Below are positions 12,801 through 26,084 of a DNA stretch of 64,000 nucleotides, one piece after another (position 1 is the stretch's first letter; every line of letters starts with the position of its first letter). Under the pieces are notes generated by a model that ran no database searches, was not told the DNA's origin, and saw only the letters and a list, made by a program, of their open reading frames with translations. The stretch is taken from the NCBI GenBank assembly GCA_026261815.1, contig JAMPIT010000566.1, forward strand, positions 24,081,001 through 24,145,000. The letters are read 5' to 3'. This DNA is from Monarcha castaneiventris obscurior (lineage: Eukaryota > Chordata > Aves > Passeriformes > Monarchidae). The translations under genes were made by a program, and so were the position numbers.

Positions 12801-15544
12801 ATGGGAAATGATGGGAGAGGAACTCCTGAGGGAATGTGGGGGAACAGGAGGGGCTTCTCCGTGATCCAAATGCCAAACGGTAACACCCACATCCCGTCCT
12901 GCCTTGGCAGGCGCACATCAGGACTGTCTCAAATACCTGTATTTCCTTTCAAACTGCTCTTGGATTTCTCTACACTCTCAGTCTCCTTCGGGGATAAAAT
13001 TTAAATCCTGCCTCTTCCCACCAGCTCCAATTAGAGTTCCCTGCAGCATCATATGAATGTCAGGCAGAGTCTTTATTGAATTCAGCCCTAGACCATCATC
13101 CTAGAAGAATCATTGCAGGGTTAGAGGGTGTTTAAAAAGAGTATCAAATAAAGCCCAGAGTAATTGTTCTGTTTCCATGTTTTAAAAGGCATGTGGTAGA
13201 AGGCAGCAAAATTTCTTCCTGATTTTCTGAAGGCTGGATGGGAACTGCTAGTACTGCTTTAACCTGGATAATTGCTATGCACACCTTGCAAAATTAGTGT
13301 AGTATTTAATCTGTACCTTTGCTCTCCTTATGCAAAATTATGCCAGCTCTCTATGCCACCCAGACCTTTTTAATTCCCTGTTGGATCTTCAAAAATGTAA
13401 ACAATTGCTTTGAAAAACACCTCCACCTGCCACACTGAAATAATTCATCTTCTGTCTTCATACAACAACAGAGAGAAGCTGTTTCTATTAATATCCCTCT
13501 CCTGCTCCAGGCTTTGTGGTCTCAAAGAAATTCAGGTATACCATTTTCAAAGGAATTGACTTAGAAACAATGATGGCACTGAAGTCAGATGCAGACTGCA
13601 ATGTCCTTGAAAGGCAAGAAAAGCATGAGCTGGGAGTAAAAAACACTGAAGAGACTCAGCAGAAGGATATCAGGAAAGTATGGAATTATGAAGCTGAAAG
13701 TTCTATGTGTTGGTTTGTATATTTTTCTTACCTTTACTTCACAAGTGATTTATCTGCTATGGAAAGGTCCTTTTTTTTTTCTCTCTGTCAGCTGTTGGTA
13801 GTATTTTGAAAACCATCAACAACTTTGGAACTTTGATGACTTCCTTTTGATCCCTCCAGTGCACTCAGATGCTCTTTGCCTCTCTTTACCTTCAAATGTC
13901 TAGTATCAGGACTCCAATGTCCATCCCGCAGGTCACTTTCAGCCTCAGCAGCTGCTGCACAAAAGAAATGGAATTTTTGACTGTGGCTGTCCTCAACAAA
14001 ACCACCTGTGCCAGGATCACAGTAAATGTCTGGGTCCTGAGCAGACTGGAGCTATCTCATAATTAGAGCCTGGCATATATTCAAGCATGAATTAAGTAAT
14101 TATGATGAATTTTCATCACTCTTGTGATTCTGTGAATGTAGGTCATATTCCATCATAACTATTGAACATAAAGCTATTGTTTTTCAGACAGTGTATTATG
14201 GGGACCCAACTTCAGGTCCTACTAAATGACCATCTATGAGCAAAACATCCAGAGAATCTTTTTATACCACCTTGTTTCTGCCAGCTTTCTGCTCTCATCC
14301 AAGCTGCATAACCAAACACGCATGTTTTGCTTCCTTAGCCTATATTTCTCCTTCTTCCATTGTCAACAGTCCTCAAAGTAAGCTGGAAAAATTCCTCCCT
14401 GAAACACAAACATGCTTTTTTATCTAGTTTGTTTCATTGAATGTTTGTGTGGGAGCTTTAATTTTAAGTATTCTAACAAGCACAGAATATTTTATATAAA
14501 TGTACTTTGCCATTACAAATATGCTGAAAGGCTGAGTAAAGTGTTTCAAAAAAGTGAAATGCTAAGTAAGAAAGTATTGAGCTTCCCTTTATAAATCTAT
14601 TTGGTAATAACAACCAAGTTCCAGACTCAGCTAGAAACTGAAAACAGCCAGGAGAAGAATTACCTGGTGTTTGCAGAGAGGAATTCATGTATATATCAGC
14701 AAAAGGATACAAGATGGGTAAATTTTGCCCTCCCACACAGCAGACACCTGCCTGACAGTTCAGACACTTCTCAGAGGCAGACAGGGAATCAGAAAAACCC
14801 ACTCAGCTTTCAGCTCACCATATGAATTACCAAATAAGTCTTTTCACTGCAGTAAATCTGAAAATGGCAAATGCCGAGGTAATGGAAATAGAGAAAAACT
14901 AATTCAATTACAAATATTCCACAGCAGCAGGATACAGAGCCATAAGGAACATTTCAGTTTGGTGGGGCCTTTCCAGAGCAGTTGCTTCAGTAGGCACCAT
15001 GCCTGTAGTAACACACGCAAGGTAAAGGCGGAAAGAGGAAGCAAATCAGTCATAATGCACTGGTTCATTTGCTTCACGGGCCAAAAGCTGATACAAGACT
15101 GGTTTTACAAAGCTCTTGTTCAAACACTGGCATGTGATGTGAGGTAACCTAAAATGACCAGCTTAGTAACAGAGGGTTACTTGGAGAGAAATCCAGCAGC
15201 CCAGGACAAAATAGTGACCAAAGGAAAGGACTTTGTCCATCCCAGAAGCCAGACACAGGACCGTTTACAGAAAGGCAGCAATTTATCATTTGATATTTTT
15301 AACAACAAGGGTTGTAGTCTGAAGAGTAATTTTTAAAATCAGTTATGTGTGTTCTCATAATTTTCTATTTAGATAAATTATCTTGATGTTTCATATGCAA
15401 AGCCACCCTCCCTTTAAATTCATCAGATGATAGGCAGGGATTGAAAGAAAAGGAAGATACATTCCTGGCTCAACAAGAATTGAGACTATAAAAGAACTAG
15501 GACAGTCACTTCTTGGTGCAAATTTTCTGCCTGCCACGTGAAAT

Positions 15545-15568
15545 GCAGAAAGGCAGAAAGGCAGAAAG
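15545..15568. repeat. (GCAGAAAG)3 microsatellite
   Basis: Three exact tandem copies of an 8-base unit. This is a short minisatellite seed with no sign of function. Confidence 0.85.
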
Positions 15569-18500
15569 ACTTTTAGTAAAACTGTCACTTAGAAAATGCC
15601 TCAAGCCCAGGAAGGGTGACAGCACTTATAGCCCTGAAGTAACAGCACAGGTGAAAAACAAGAGCTTACTTATTGCACAGCACTGTGGTTCTCAACTTGC
15701 CAAATACCTGTTTGCCCAGATTATCAATTTTAAAAAGGCAGACTGTTGCCAAGCAGCATTACACACCTAAATCTTCAAAACCTGGCAGTACCATTATGTA
15801 CTGTGCTTTATCAGTTCACCACAATTTGAGCACCACATTCTATGAGGAAACTGCCTTCCCCAGCGTCCTCAAAGGGATTTAACTGCCTAAGGCACCATCA
15901 CACCAGCTCCTACCAAGCTCAAACACCATCAACCTTCACATGAAGGCAGATACGTTTGAAGATGGCTATCACAAGGCTTCTCCATTTCAGTTTTCTCCCA
16001 CACTAAAACTCACAGCCAGTTTCACCTTTTGTGTGACCAAGTTTAACATTTAGTCATTGCAGCATGGGTTTCATTGTGCCCAACTCCCTGCTGCTCCAGG
16101 GAACCATGTGGGAAACCCACAGCCAGCTCCATGCCCCTGGTACACCACAACTCAAATAGCACTTCCTGTCAGTCATCAAGAAATGTAAAGCATTATTACA
16201 AAATCTCAAAAGCCACAAAAGACCAGCAGAGACAGACTGAGGATACAACTAACATCCAAGACTGCTGCAAGTAAGGGGATCTATTGTCTGAAACTGCCTA
16301 CGCTGTGCAGGAAGTCAACCTCCAAGATGATGATTCCATCTCTATCTGCACCCAAGACTGTGTGCTTTGGCTGACTGTTCCACAAGGCCTGAGGAGGCTG
16401 CACCCATGGTGCTGTTAAAGGCAATGTTAAAGGCTGGACTTCCAGATGGTTTGCATCACCACAAAGCTGCATTCCTATGTCTGGTAAGCCAAGTGGCTCA
16501 TGCTTGAGCTATGCAGTTGTCGGGATAAGTAACTAGAGAGAGGTCAAAATAGCTAACACAGTATTGCAGGATTAACTCAAGAGACCTACAAGTGATTAAT
16601 CCATATAAAAGCATTCAAGATTCTGTTCTTTCTGTCCGAAATGACAGCTGCTATTTAATGGGAGAAAAGAAACAGTGGAACTAAGCCAGATATTGTAAAA
16701 CAGTAGGCTCAACCTTCCAGATGAAATGCAGTGTTTCAGATACTGAAAACCTTAAGAAGTTGTTCGACCTGACACACAAACAACAAAATCTCAAGTAGCT
16801 GGCTTGATCTTCTTCATTAAATGAAAAAGTGAGTGACCCAAATGCCTCCCGCTCCCAGGCATTGGCCCACACATCAGCTTAGAGCAAACACCTTCAAGAC
16901 AACACAGCCTGTGTTACATGCAGACACCCGTCCCTGCTCTGTGCTGTTCCTTTTCTGCAGAAGTTCCCTGTTATTTGATATGCACAAGGTAATCTTGCAG
17001 TTTGGCTCCCTGTGGTTGGAAGCATGGCAGGCAGCTGTGCCAGGCACTCTTGCCAAGAAAGTATTCTGAGACACCATGATAACAAAAACACATCAAAGTA
17101 ACAGGCTTTTTTCTGCTTTCGTATCACTAAGTACTTAAATCCAGGCAGGGCTTTCCCGGCTCTGCAAGCTTTAAGTATATCTACCCAAAGCCCATAAACT
17201 GAAGAGGAGACTGACAAGTATGCAGCCCACAATCCTATGAAAAGCCATTCTGAATGTGCCATCATTTACTATTTAATACCTATTTTGCCCCAAATCTGTT
17301 GAAAGATATCCACCCAGATTGCAATTTTCCTACTGTAGTTCAGTAACTGCCACTAAAATCAGTGAAAAATTGGGGTAGGTGACATAAGAGATGTTGCTGA
17401 CAGTACCAGAAATTGCACATGGATATGGATATGAAGTCTAGTGGTTGGTAGTTTTTTGGTTTTTGGGTGGGGAGGAGGAGTTGTAAAAAAAAAGAAATCC
17501 TATTGTTATGAACTGTTTTGGGCCACAATCTTTAAGCAACAATAGCTTGGTTAAAAATAAAATGAAATCAACCTTGATGTGGAACAAAATATTAAAATAT
17601 TTTTCCTCAGATTCCCAAAAAGGCAGCTAGCTCCTTTTAATAAGGAAGTTACTGTTGCCATCTCTGAACCTTACTCCCACTAGTTTCACTAGATTCAGCT
17701 ATTTCAGTAGTAAAATAAAGATTCTGATTTAGGTCAGAATATGCTAAGAAATGGATGCCACGCAGGTACTCCCAGGAGCTGTGACAGTGCATCCTCATAG
17801 CAAATATGAGCCATCCACTCCTAACTGCTTAATTGTGTCTGTTCAACTGCAGCTCCCACCCTTACTTTTAAAATTTTAAACCTCATGTCAGGAAGGGCAT
17901 GCCTACTTTTTCTACTTTCAGCAGAAAAGCTGAAATGAAAGGCTGGCAAGTTAATACCAGGCAGAGGCATCCCCCATTACCAGCAAAGGCCACCTGGGTG
18001 CCATGGATGTGCCAACAACCTGCAGATTTCGGGGCTCTCACATGGCTCTCTCCAACTCTACCAGCTACATAGAAAGCTGACAAAGCTGCCAAGTAGTAAA
18101 TCAATGCATTCATGCTCAGACCTGCCTACTTGCCAAATTACCACAAGCATACAGAGCACTCTGCTGCATGGAGAAAGACTTTTTGGGCTCCCAAACTTCA
18201 GAATCAAGCGAACCGAGGACAGAAGCTACAAGGGTAAGAAAGTGCAGGCAAGCTCACAAGAGTGTAGGAACGGGGAGGACACACAGAACAGGTCCTTCCA
18301 GCTGCCCACAAGTTTAAAATGTCCCTTCAGAATGCCTGAGGTTGTTCCTGTTTGTTCTTGCAATAATCCAACTCACCCCAGTGATGCTGGGTACTAGGAG
18401 ATGGTGTGTGAGTCCCTTCCTCCTACATCTGTGCCTAATTTGTCATGACAGGTGAGCCAGCTTTCAAAACTTCAAAAGCCTGCCTGTCAAGAACAGAAAG

Positions 18501-20276
18501 CCAGGGAAATGTAATGTAGAGTTCGGGTCCAAATTGTGAATAAGACTGAAAATCTGGAGCTATTGAAAAGTGACTGAGGCTGAAATGGCTATGGGATACT
18601 ACCTGTACCTAAAATACCAGCACTGCATACATATTTACTGAGGAACTACATTTTCCTTCTTTGGTTTGCAGATGTTTCTTCTTTCTGCAGAGCATTAAAA
18701 TTGTGTCTGAGGAGAGGAAACAGATGGTAGCTGTAACAGTGGCACTTTTCCAAGGTGGAAAGAAACCATTATAGTGGGGCTTCCACAAGCTTAGGGCTGA
18801 GAATGTCAGATTTGTATTGCCTGTTTGCACGAATTAGACAACATGTCACTGCCAGGCTTCCAAAGGATGCAAATGTAGGGTAGTGACTGACATCAGGAAC
18901 TGGTGCCTTAACACTGTTTCTGTGTCAGTCAGAGCAAAGGGAGTCCTCAGCAGAACACCCACGGCAGTGATATGGACAATGCACGAGGTCCCAGGTCAGA
19001 ACTATTCATCATCTCAGGCTTCAACCTCTGAGCTACTGTTCCATGGGGAGAGGAAGCTCTGCCCATAAACAGAAATTCGTGGAAGAGGGTTGAATTTAAC
19101 ACAGCAACAACTGAAAAAGAAGAAGAAAAGTAAAAATGAAAAGTCCAAATGAAGAGAAATTATGCCATTATCCATCAAAACAATAAACATGGACAAAAAT
19201 AGGATTTTTTTTTTTTTAGTATCAATAATAATGTCACAGTTTTCTTCTGAAATAACCCCACAATTCTAATGGAAAATAATTTTTTTAAAAAATGAAACCA
19301 CACCCAGAGAATTTCTTTAAATAATTTCTGCCTTGTTTTATGGGTTTATATGAGAACAGCAAAAGCAATTAGTATGATCATCCAAGTCCAGGTGGCCATT
19401 TGATAGAAGGAAAGTGGCTGGGAAGACTGAGGAGCATATTTGGGAAAAAATAAAAGAAAATGCCATGGGAACACCCTTTACAGTTGTTAGAAAAGGGTAG
19501 AGCACAAGGTTATTTTGAACTGTGGAGCAGGAGTCGGAGCAGGAATAAGGAGCATATGATAATATTAATATAGGGAACATGATTTGGGTAGCTAAGTATG
19601 TCCAGAAGCAGAAGATAACGTATCTGTAAGGTGCTGGAGGATAAGGTGAAGGTGAGGAAGACTAGAAATAATCAAGCAAAGCTTTGCCAGAGAAAGCTGT
19701 CCGGATTTGTGAGATGTGGCACAGGAAGGCACTCGAGGGATCCAGTGAGAGGATCATGCATTCATAAGAGAGTAAGGACAGGTCAGTAACGTAGTGTGGG
19801 GGTTGGGAATGTGCGTAGATCAGAATTTGGTCAGAGCAAGAGGGAGCAGGACTGCTAATGCAAGTGTGGCAGTGAGGGATGAGTAGCCCAGAATGGTTGT
19901 GTGAGTGCCAGACTGACACAGGGGACTTGCCAGCAGGAAAGCAGCCAGAGGCACAAAGGCTGTTGTGGTAGAACAGTGAAAGATTACAGACACACCCAGA
20001 CTTACCATTCCTAACCTCAGGCACTGGGAGATGCTAGGTTAGGAGCTGAGCTACTCCAGGCTTCCTGGCCCCCAACCCAGTCATAGGAAAGACCAGTGCA
20101 CCTCAGAAGGTGGAAGGATTTCCCTTCTTAACATGCCCCCTTCTCTCTGTTCAGTGCACAAGGACTTTAGGAGAATTCCTCTTCTGACTCAAAAGCTTAA
20201 AACTACCTGGGATAAATCTCAGCCTGCCTACAGTATGATTCAGAAAATAAACACAAGCTAAGGAAGAAGAACAGTA

Positions 20277-20303
20277 TTTTTTTGTTTTTTTTTTTTTTTT
20301 TTT
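20277..20303. repeat. Poly-T tract
   Basis: A T run interrupted by a single G (tttttttgttt...). It could be the tail of a minus-strand retroposed sequence, but no element was recognised beside it. Confidence 0.7.
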
Positions 20304-20827
20304 ACCTAGAATCCTACAAAGGCAAAAATTCCTTGATGCCTGAAGGTGGACAGCTGCACCAGGGGAAGCCAGGGGAACCTCTGCATTTCAATTACTCCTG
20401 AGCAGGGAGCTATTGAAAAAGTCTGAACATGATCTTGGGCTGTTAAGGAAATCTTTGCTTACAAAAGGTTTCTGAATCAACAGAACTGCTGTGAAGCCAG
20501 ACAGAGGATAATTTGACCCAAGGACAGTGTACAGCCCAAGCGTGGGAGACAGCGACAGAGAAAAGGAAACCTGAAACAGTCACCTATAAATACAACCACT
20601 GGCTGTAGAAAAGTACTGCCTTTGGCCTGAGAATACCCACACAAGGATTATAATAGAGAGGAAGAAATAGGAGGGGGAGGAGAGAGACCAGCTAAACCAC
20701 ACGAACACAAAATTGGCTGTAAAGTAAAGGCTGCCTTTTCTCCTTTTCTCTCTCTCTCTTTTTCCCCCTTTAAATATGCAAGTTTAACAAGCTAAATAAC
20801 AGCACATGGTCAGAGCTGCCAGCCAGC

Positions 20828-21457
20828 ATGAAAACAGTGTTCAGAGCTGCTGGTGGCTTACATGAAGGTCACAGTGTACCTGCAGCTGCACAGCTGAGAG
20901 ACAGGCTGTGTCACAGGCAAACCTCCCACTCTGGAGGCTCCTTCTCCTTCAGTTCAGGAGGAAAAGGCTCTCACATTCCCAATCAAATCCACCATACATT
21001 CGTAAAATTTTATCTTGCCTCAAAAAAACTAGATCAACGTTTTCATGGGAGTGGAAAAAGTAACGTACAAATTACTAAAATAAACTGCAATAGACAGTAT
21101 GCCCTAGCAAATATCAGACTGGCTTTCTTATTAAGAAAATCAAAACAGGAAATGAAACTAATATCCAGACATTTAATAAAGACATGTTTTGAAAATAGGA
21201 AGATAATTGATATGAGAAAAAAGGAAGGAGAAAATAGTGTGTATGTGACCTTTACTTCTTCTCAGATCAAATCTTGTTTCCCCCCAAAAAAAAATGTTAT
21301 CAAGAAGGTAAAATACCTTTTTTCCCTATCCAAGAAAACAGAGGCAGCTGATCTGTTCATTCCATATTTGTCATTTAATCTATGTGTTCATCAGACTACA
21401 GCATCAGCCATTTTGCTAATTATCTCCTTCCACCACATGGAAATTGAAAAAGATTAG
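20828..21457 (+). other. 209-codon open frame, probably noncoding
   Basis: This is the longest open frame outside CR1 and the CpG islands. The predicted peptide has a serine/histidine-rich start followed by a lysine-, isoleucine- and phenylalanine-rich remainder typical of translated AT-rich DNA. It has no recognisable domain, signal peptide or membrane segment. Poly-A-like tracts (ccccccaaaaaaaaa near 21.28 kb) lie inside it. No splice structure or promoter is evident, although a pyrimidine tract precedes it (about 20.73-20.77 kb). It is most likely chance. A single-exon species-restricted gene cannot be excluded without transcript data. Confidence 0.1.
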
Positions 21458-22489
21458 AAAGTCACCCTTAAGAAATAGAGGACTAGGAAAACAGGAAGAT
21501 AAATTCCAAGTTGTGATACTGCAATGAATAATACCTTATATATTCTGTATTTTCAAATCACTGTTTTGCCTCACATGACAAGAAGATGCAAGACTTCTGT
21601 AATCTGTCAACCAAGAATAAAGGGCAAACCAAACAGTTTCAAAGGATACAAAAACCACCTCTCTTGTCTTTCCAGGTAACTTTTTATTCTGAAATATGTT
21701 CACATCTCTGCATGAGCAATAGCCAGAAAAACATTACTAGATCTAATCAAACATCACCTTATCATGAACTGCTTCTTAGTCTTAGTTTTGAACACACAAG
21801 CATTTACATTTTCAACAAATAAAAGGATCTCAGAAATTGTCATAATCTTTCTACAGCGCTAAAACCATTCTAGCAGATCTGCTCTAGTTTTTAATCCATA
21901 CAGGTGTAAAACTACATTTACCACGATTAATACATCCAACTCTTCATTCTCATGAAAGTGCAATTTACATCCACCCAAAATACTGGCTTGCAGTGCTTAC
22001 AGTTAGTTGAGCTTTTCACTGCTTCATATTAGACCCGTTTCACTAGACAAATCTGTAATTCCCCCAATTTAGGTACAGCCGAGTCAGATAAAAAGGGAAT
22101 CAAGACCCATTTAGAGTATATGGCTGGGCTAACAGCTACCCAAAATTACTCAAGATGATGTTCTAAAGCATGCTTCACGAATATCTAAGCACTAAAAAAT
22201 TTAAATTAGTGCTAATATCAATGAAAGTTTAACCTGCTGACAAAAGATCTTAATGTTTTCTTTCCTATTAATGAGAGCATGCATAAAGATAGCTAGTCAG
22301 AATGCCAGGATTTTCTGTAAATCCTAAAAAATCACTAACAGCATCCACACAACACATTATTTAAGACCAGCAGCTCCTCCTACCAGCGCACTGGGAAACC
22401 GCATTTAATCTTTGCATCAATTCTTCTAGGGCCATTTCTTCAATTTTCAGCCAGCATCTCATTCTCAGATAAAACAAAAAGAATCCACA

Positions 22490-23100
22490 GCAAACATGCC
22501 CCCCCCTGTTCAAGGATTAAAGGAGGCAGGGGGAGAAAAAAAGAAGCCCCAAGCCAGCCCACTACAGCAGCGCTTCGCAGCCCCGCATTTCAATCGCTCG
22601 GCACGGATCCCCTCGGCACAAAGGGAGGCAGGAGCCCACGTTCCCTGCTGGCAGCGCCGGGGTGAGGCGGGCGCTGCCGGCAGCCAGAGCCGGGAATGTT
22701 AATGACAGCAGCCCCGCTCACAACTTGTGTGCCCTCTGCCGCCCGCGGGCTGGCCCGCAGCGGGGTCCCGCACGCCGCGGCTGATGCGGAGCGCCGAGGA
22801 GCCGGCGCACGGCCGGCGCTGGGAAGGGCTGCGCCGCATCCCGCGGGAGCGGCTCGCAGAACAGCCCAGCCCCACTCTCACGTGAGCCGCGGCTCCCCCA
22901 CCTTCCTGCCGGCTCGCTGTCAGGGTGGGCAGCTCCCTGGGAAGGAAAATGCCTTCCCACTGACAACGCCAAGGAGATCCCTCTCCCACCGGCCCGCGGG
23001 ATGCCCTCGCGTTCGGTTGCAATGGGCATTTTTGAAGGCGGAGGACTTCGAATTCCCTTTAAACGCTGTCGAATTTCCTTTAAACACAGCTGTCTTCTGG
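22490..23100. promoter_or_regulatory. CpG island, possible promoter
   Basis: GC content and CpG density rise sharply against AT-rich flanks and are densest at about 22.56-22.92 kb (runs such as gccgcccgcgggctgg and cgcgggagcggctcgcag). A perfect TCACGTGA palindrome lies at 22878-22885, the E-box/CLEAR type bound by bHLH-zip factors. In birds such islands usually mark promoters. Both strands show plausible donors (GGG|GTGAGG on plus near 22.66 kb; CAC|GTGAGA on minus at the palindrome), so direction is unclear. It may be an internal promoter of the minus-strand gene that starts at 55.7 kb, or the start of a separate transcript. The 165-codon plus frame and 107-codon minus frame here are expected from GC-rich sequence and are not called as genes. 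Confidence 0.65.
23049..23093. repeat. Imperfect 21-bp direct repeat at island edge
   Basis: cgaattccctttaaacgctgt is followed by cgaatttcctttaaacacagctgt. The two copies share the core cgaatt-ccctttaaac with few changes. The duplication sits at the 3' border of the CpG island. TTTAAA could act as an A/T core-promoter element, but this is speculative. Confidence 0.6.
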
Positions 23101-26084
23101 ACTCTTTGGAGGAGTTTGCTTAAATGTTGTGCCACAGCAGTCTTACAACTCTGCGAAATCGGTATTTCCACAGCAACCGTATTCCCACCTTAGGCAAAGG
23201 GGTTTAGAGCCGGGCTCTGTGGACCCTTCAAGGTGTGTGGAGTATACACAACAGAACTGCTGCAGAAGGCAGCCGGGAAAACCAAACCTCATAACCAGTA
23301 AACTTCCTTTTACTAAAGAGGCTACAGTACCACTGGAAAACTTTTAGGGACACCTACAAGACTGAAAGCAGTACAATGCTTCTCTATACAACTCCTCAGT
23401 TGCTTTTCAGTGCTTTTATACAGACTGTTTTACAAGTTTGAAACTGTGACACTTTTAACACTTCTTTTTAAAGATCATCTTGATGCCTACTAAATCTCAT
23501 TGTTGACGTGTCTTTGCTAATGGTCAGCTGAATTTTTCCACTCTTCTAACCCTCCTATTGGTTTTATCCATTTCCTCTTATTTTTTAACCACAAAAATAA
23601 ATAAATTATCCATGGCTAAAAGAAAAAGGGATCTTTTTCCTTATGTTTAAAAATACTGTGCTATGTTATTTAAGATGAAGATTCTTTTCTACAGATTGCA
23701 TACAGCAGGTAAACACAGCAGCCCTTCCTGGGAAATAAGTGGACACCTATGATGATTTGTTCATAACCCTCAACAATACCCTTAGAGAGGACATGAGCTA
23801 AAAAAAAGTTTTTAAGAGGACCCATCAAACTATCTGAGCTTCCTCTGCCAATGAAATTAATTTAGATAATTAATTTACTACATTAATTTACATTATTTCC
23901 ACTCAAAGTGTGACAGGCCTACAGCAGCTCCATGTATTATATATGACTAAAGCCTTATATGTTTCCATCTCAATATTAATACAAATGACAAAATGAAGTC
24001 TTCAGTCAAGCTTTTGCATAACAAATTATTACCACTGAAAAACAGGATCTGTAGGAACTTTGTATGCAAAAAGTATTTTGTTATGTGACTGTCATTTGAG
24101 ACTGCACTTAGGAAAGGAACAAGTGATGGGCAGCAAGGCCATGATTAGCAGGCCAGGCTTGGCCATTCTGGGGTTGAACCAGGAGGAACAAATGAATGAG
24201 AAAAGGTGTGCAAGTCTGCAGGTGCACTTGGATAGCTGAGGCTTGTTTTGAAACAAAGGCTGTGCGACCATATTGCATCCACAGACAGCCCAGGGAGAAC
24301 TCCAGATGTCAGATAGTCCATGGGATTTGTTACGGAGCAAGTTAAAGGCCTGAGGCATTTTTGCATATGCAGAACAGCAAATTTCATTTGTAAAATTACA
24401 CTAGTTCCTGGTACAGTAAGAAGTGCAGCAAATGAAGATGCTAGTTCAATCCCAGCTTTCCCTGAGTATCCTGCCTCAATTCAACAGTAATTTCATATTT
24501 TCCTTGGAGAATCAGCAAACTGCTTAAGCTTCCCGTATACCAAAGGTCCATCTTTCCATGGAGTTTCTCAAAATAACCAATGAAAAGGAAGATAAAAATG
24601 TAACAAAGAATTTTACCACATCAACCGGTCAACTTTCAGAATCACAAGCACATAATAATTTATACTTGAGCAAAATGAATGGAGAACCTAACATGCTAGT
24701 TAAACCTCAGTAACACCAACACTGCCACTTTATATATACTTTCTACACCTTCAAACAAATTCCAAACATGCAAGGCATGAGCAGAGCATCCACGTGAAAG
24801 GTTTAGTTAGTGGGCTGGAAGTTAGTTTACTTAGAATTGGGTTATTTGTAATCATGTACTTGTTTAATCATGTTCATTCATGGAAATCAGGCAGCCTTGT
24901 CTTCCTGAGTAAGAAGCTTTGGCACAGCTTCTCTACTGAATGAAACAGAGAGTATTTTCAAGATACTTAACCCATTGTGGGATTACGATCTCTGCTGGTT
25001 TGAAACAGGATCATCCATGGTTTCATGAACAACCTTGAATCAGACTAAAGAAACAGACCTTAAACTAATTAAAATCAACTCTTAACAGAAAGACCCCACT
25101 GAGCTTTCTTGCAACATGAATCAATCCAGCATCTGACAGTGAGCTACCTAAGGAATCAAAACAGTCCTGAAAATAGAACATCACTGTATCTCAGGGAAGA
25201 GCTACTGCAGTTTTCACTCTTTTGAAGTTTCTACTTGATCCCTACACCCCCACAGATCATCATGTCAATCGTGTTATGGAATTAAACATGCCATTTCAGT
25301 CCCACACATCTCATGCATAATTAAAATTTGATAGTAAAAGGACTGATGCCGAGTTCTAGGACTGAGAGTCTATAAATACAATAAGAAATGTTGTAATTTT
25401 TCAGGTACAATATAATTATTTTAAATTACTTTTAATTAAAAATTTAAGCTGCTTCTGGAATTCTGCTTTTTACCTTCTGTTAATGTATTACCTTTAGCAA
25501 AATATCTTCACCAGTCTCAGCCAAGCCCCTGCTGCAACAAAGGAATTCATAAAGAAATTTGAGGAGTACGCAGATTTTCAGTTACATGCTTAAAATGCAC
25601 TGGAAACGTATTTTTGTCAAATGGTCTATACTCCTGTTTCTTTCAGTGAAACTGCAAAGATAATAAGCAAGGAGCAAATCTATTACAGAATTCAATCAAT
25701 TGATTTCCACGGCTGCATGGGTGTAATATTTGGCCTGATTTGTATTGACTTTTTTCTAAACTTCTATTGCATTGGAAAGCCTCAACAACATTATTTTTTC
25801 TTTCAGTTTTCTACTTTGCTCTGGTTTTGGCTGTAGTCTTCAGAAAATCCTGTTCAAACACAGCAATATCACACATCTTTTATTTCCCAACAGTTTCACC
25901 CAAATAAGATTACTTAGCTTTTCAAGAAATTGTGGCTATTTTAAAAGTGTTCCAGAAGTAACACTCATGCTGGGGGGCAAACCAGTAATGGTAAGTCATT
26001 AACATATAATCATGTAATAAGTTTTGCTAGAGCAAAAGACACTTTCAACAATATACTTAAAGATTTCTCAGCTAACTTTACGCT
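23101..26084. other. Noncoding AT-rich stretch
   Basis: No gene, RNA or mobile element was recognised. The stretch includes a run of taatttacta/attaattta words at about 23.85-23.90 kb. Open frames are all under 90 codons and unmotivated. Confidence 0.6.

Larger units (their letters stand above)
6652..22489. other. Noncoding stretch with minor repeats
   Basis: No supported gene. GC-richer patches occur at about 8.15-8.76 kb and 11.3-11.7 kb. Open frames there reach 131 codons but show no motif or splice structure. Small repeats include a direct/inverted repeat at 8108-8147, a 16-bp tandem duplication at 9840-9871 (catttgtttctttaga), three copies of gcagaaag at 15545-15568, and poly-T at 19205-19217 and 20277-20303. 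A purine-rich block lies at about 19.4-20.0 kb. The longest frame, 209 codons at 20828-21457, is AT-rich and unrecognised. Confidence 0.55.

Noticed and set aside
20828..21457. 209-codon frame as a real single-exon gene
   Set aside because: AT-rich translated composition, no motif and an A-tract inside; kept only as a low-confidence note.
22696..23193. 165-codon plus-strand frame in the 22.7-kb island
   Set aside because: Composition effect of the CpG island; no splice or homology support, and equal-sized frames occur on the other strand.
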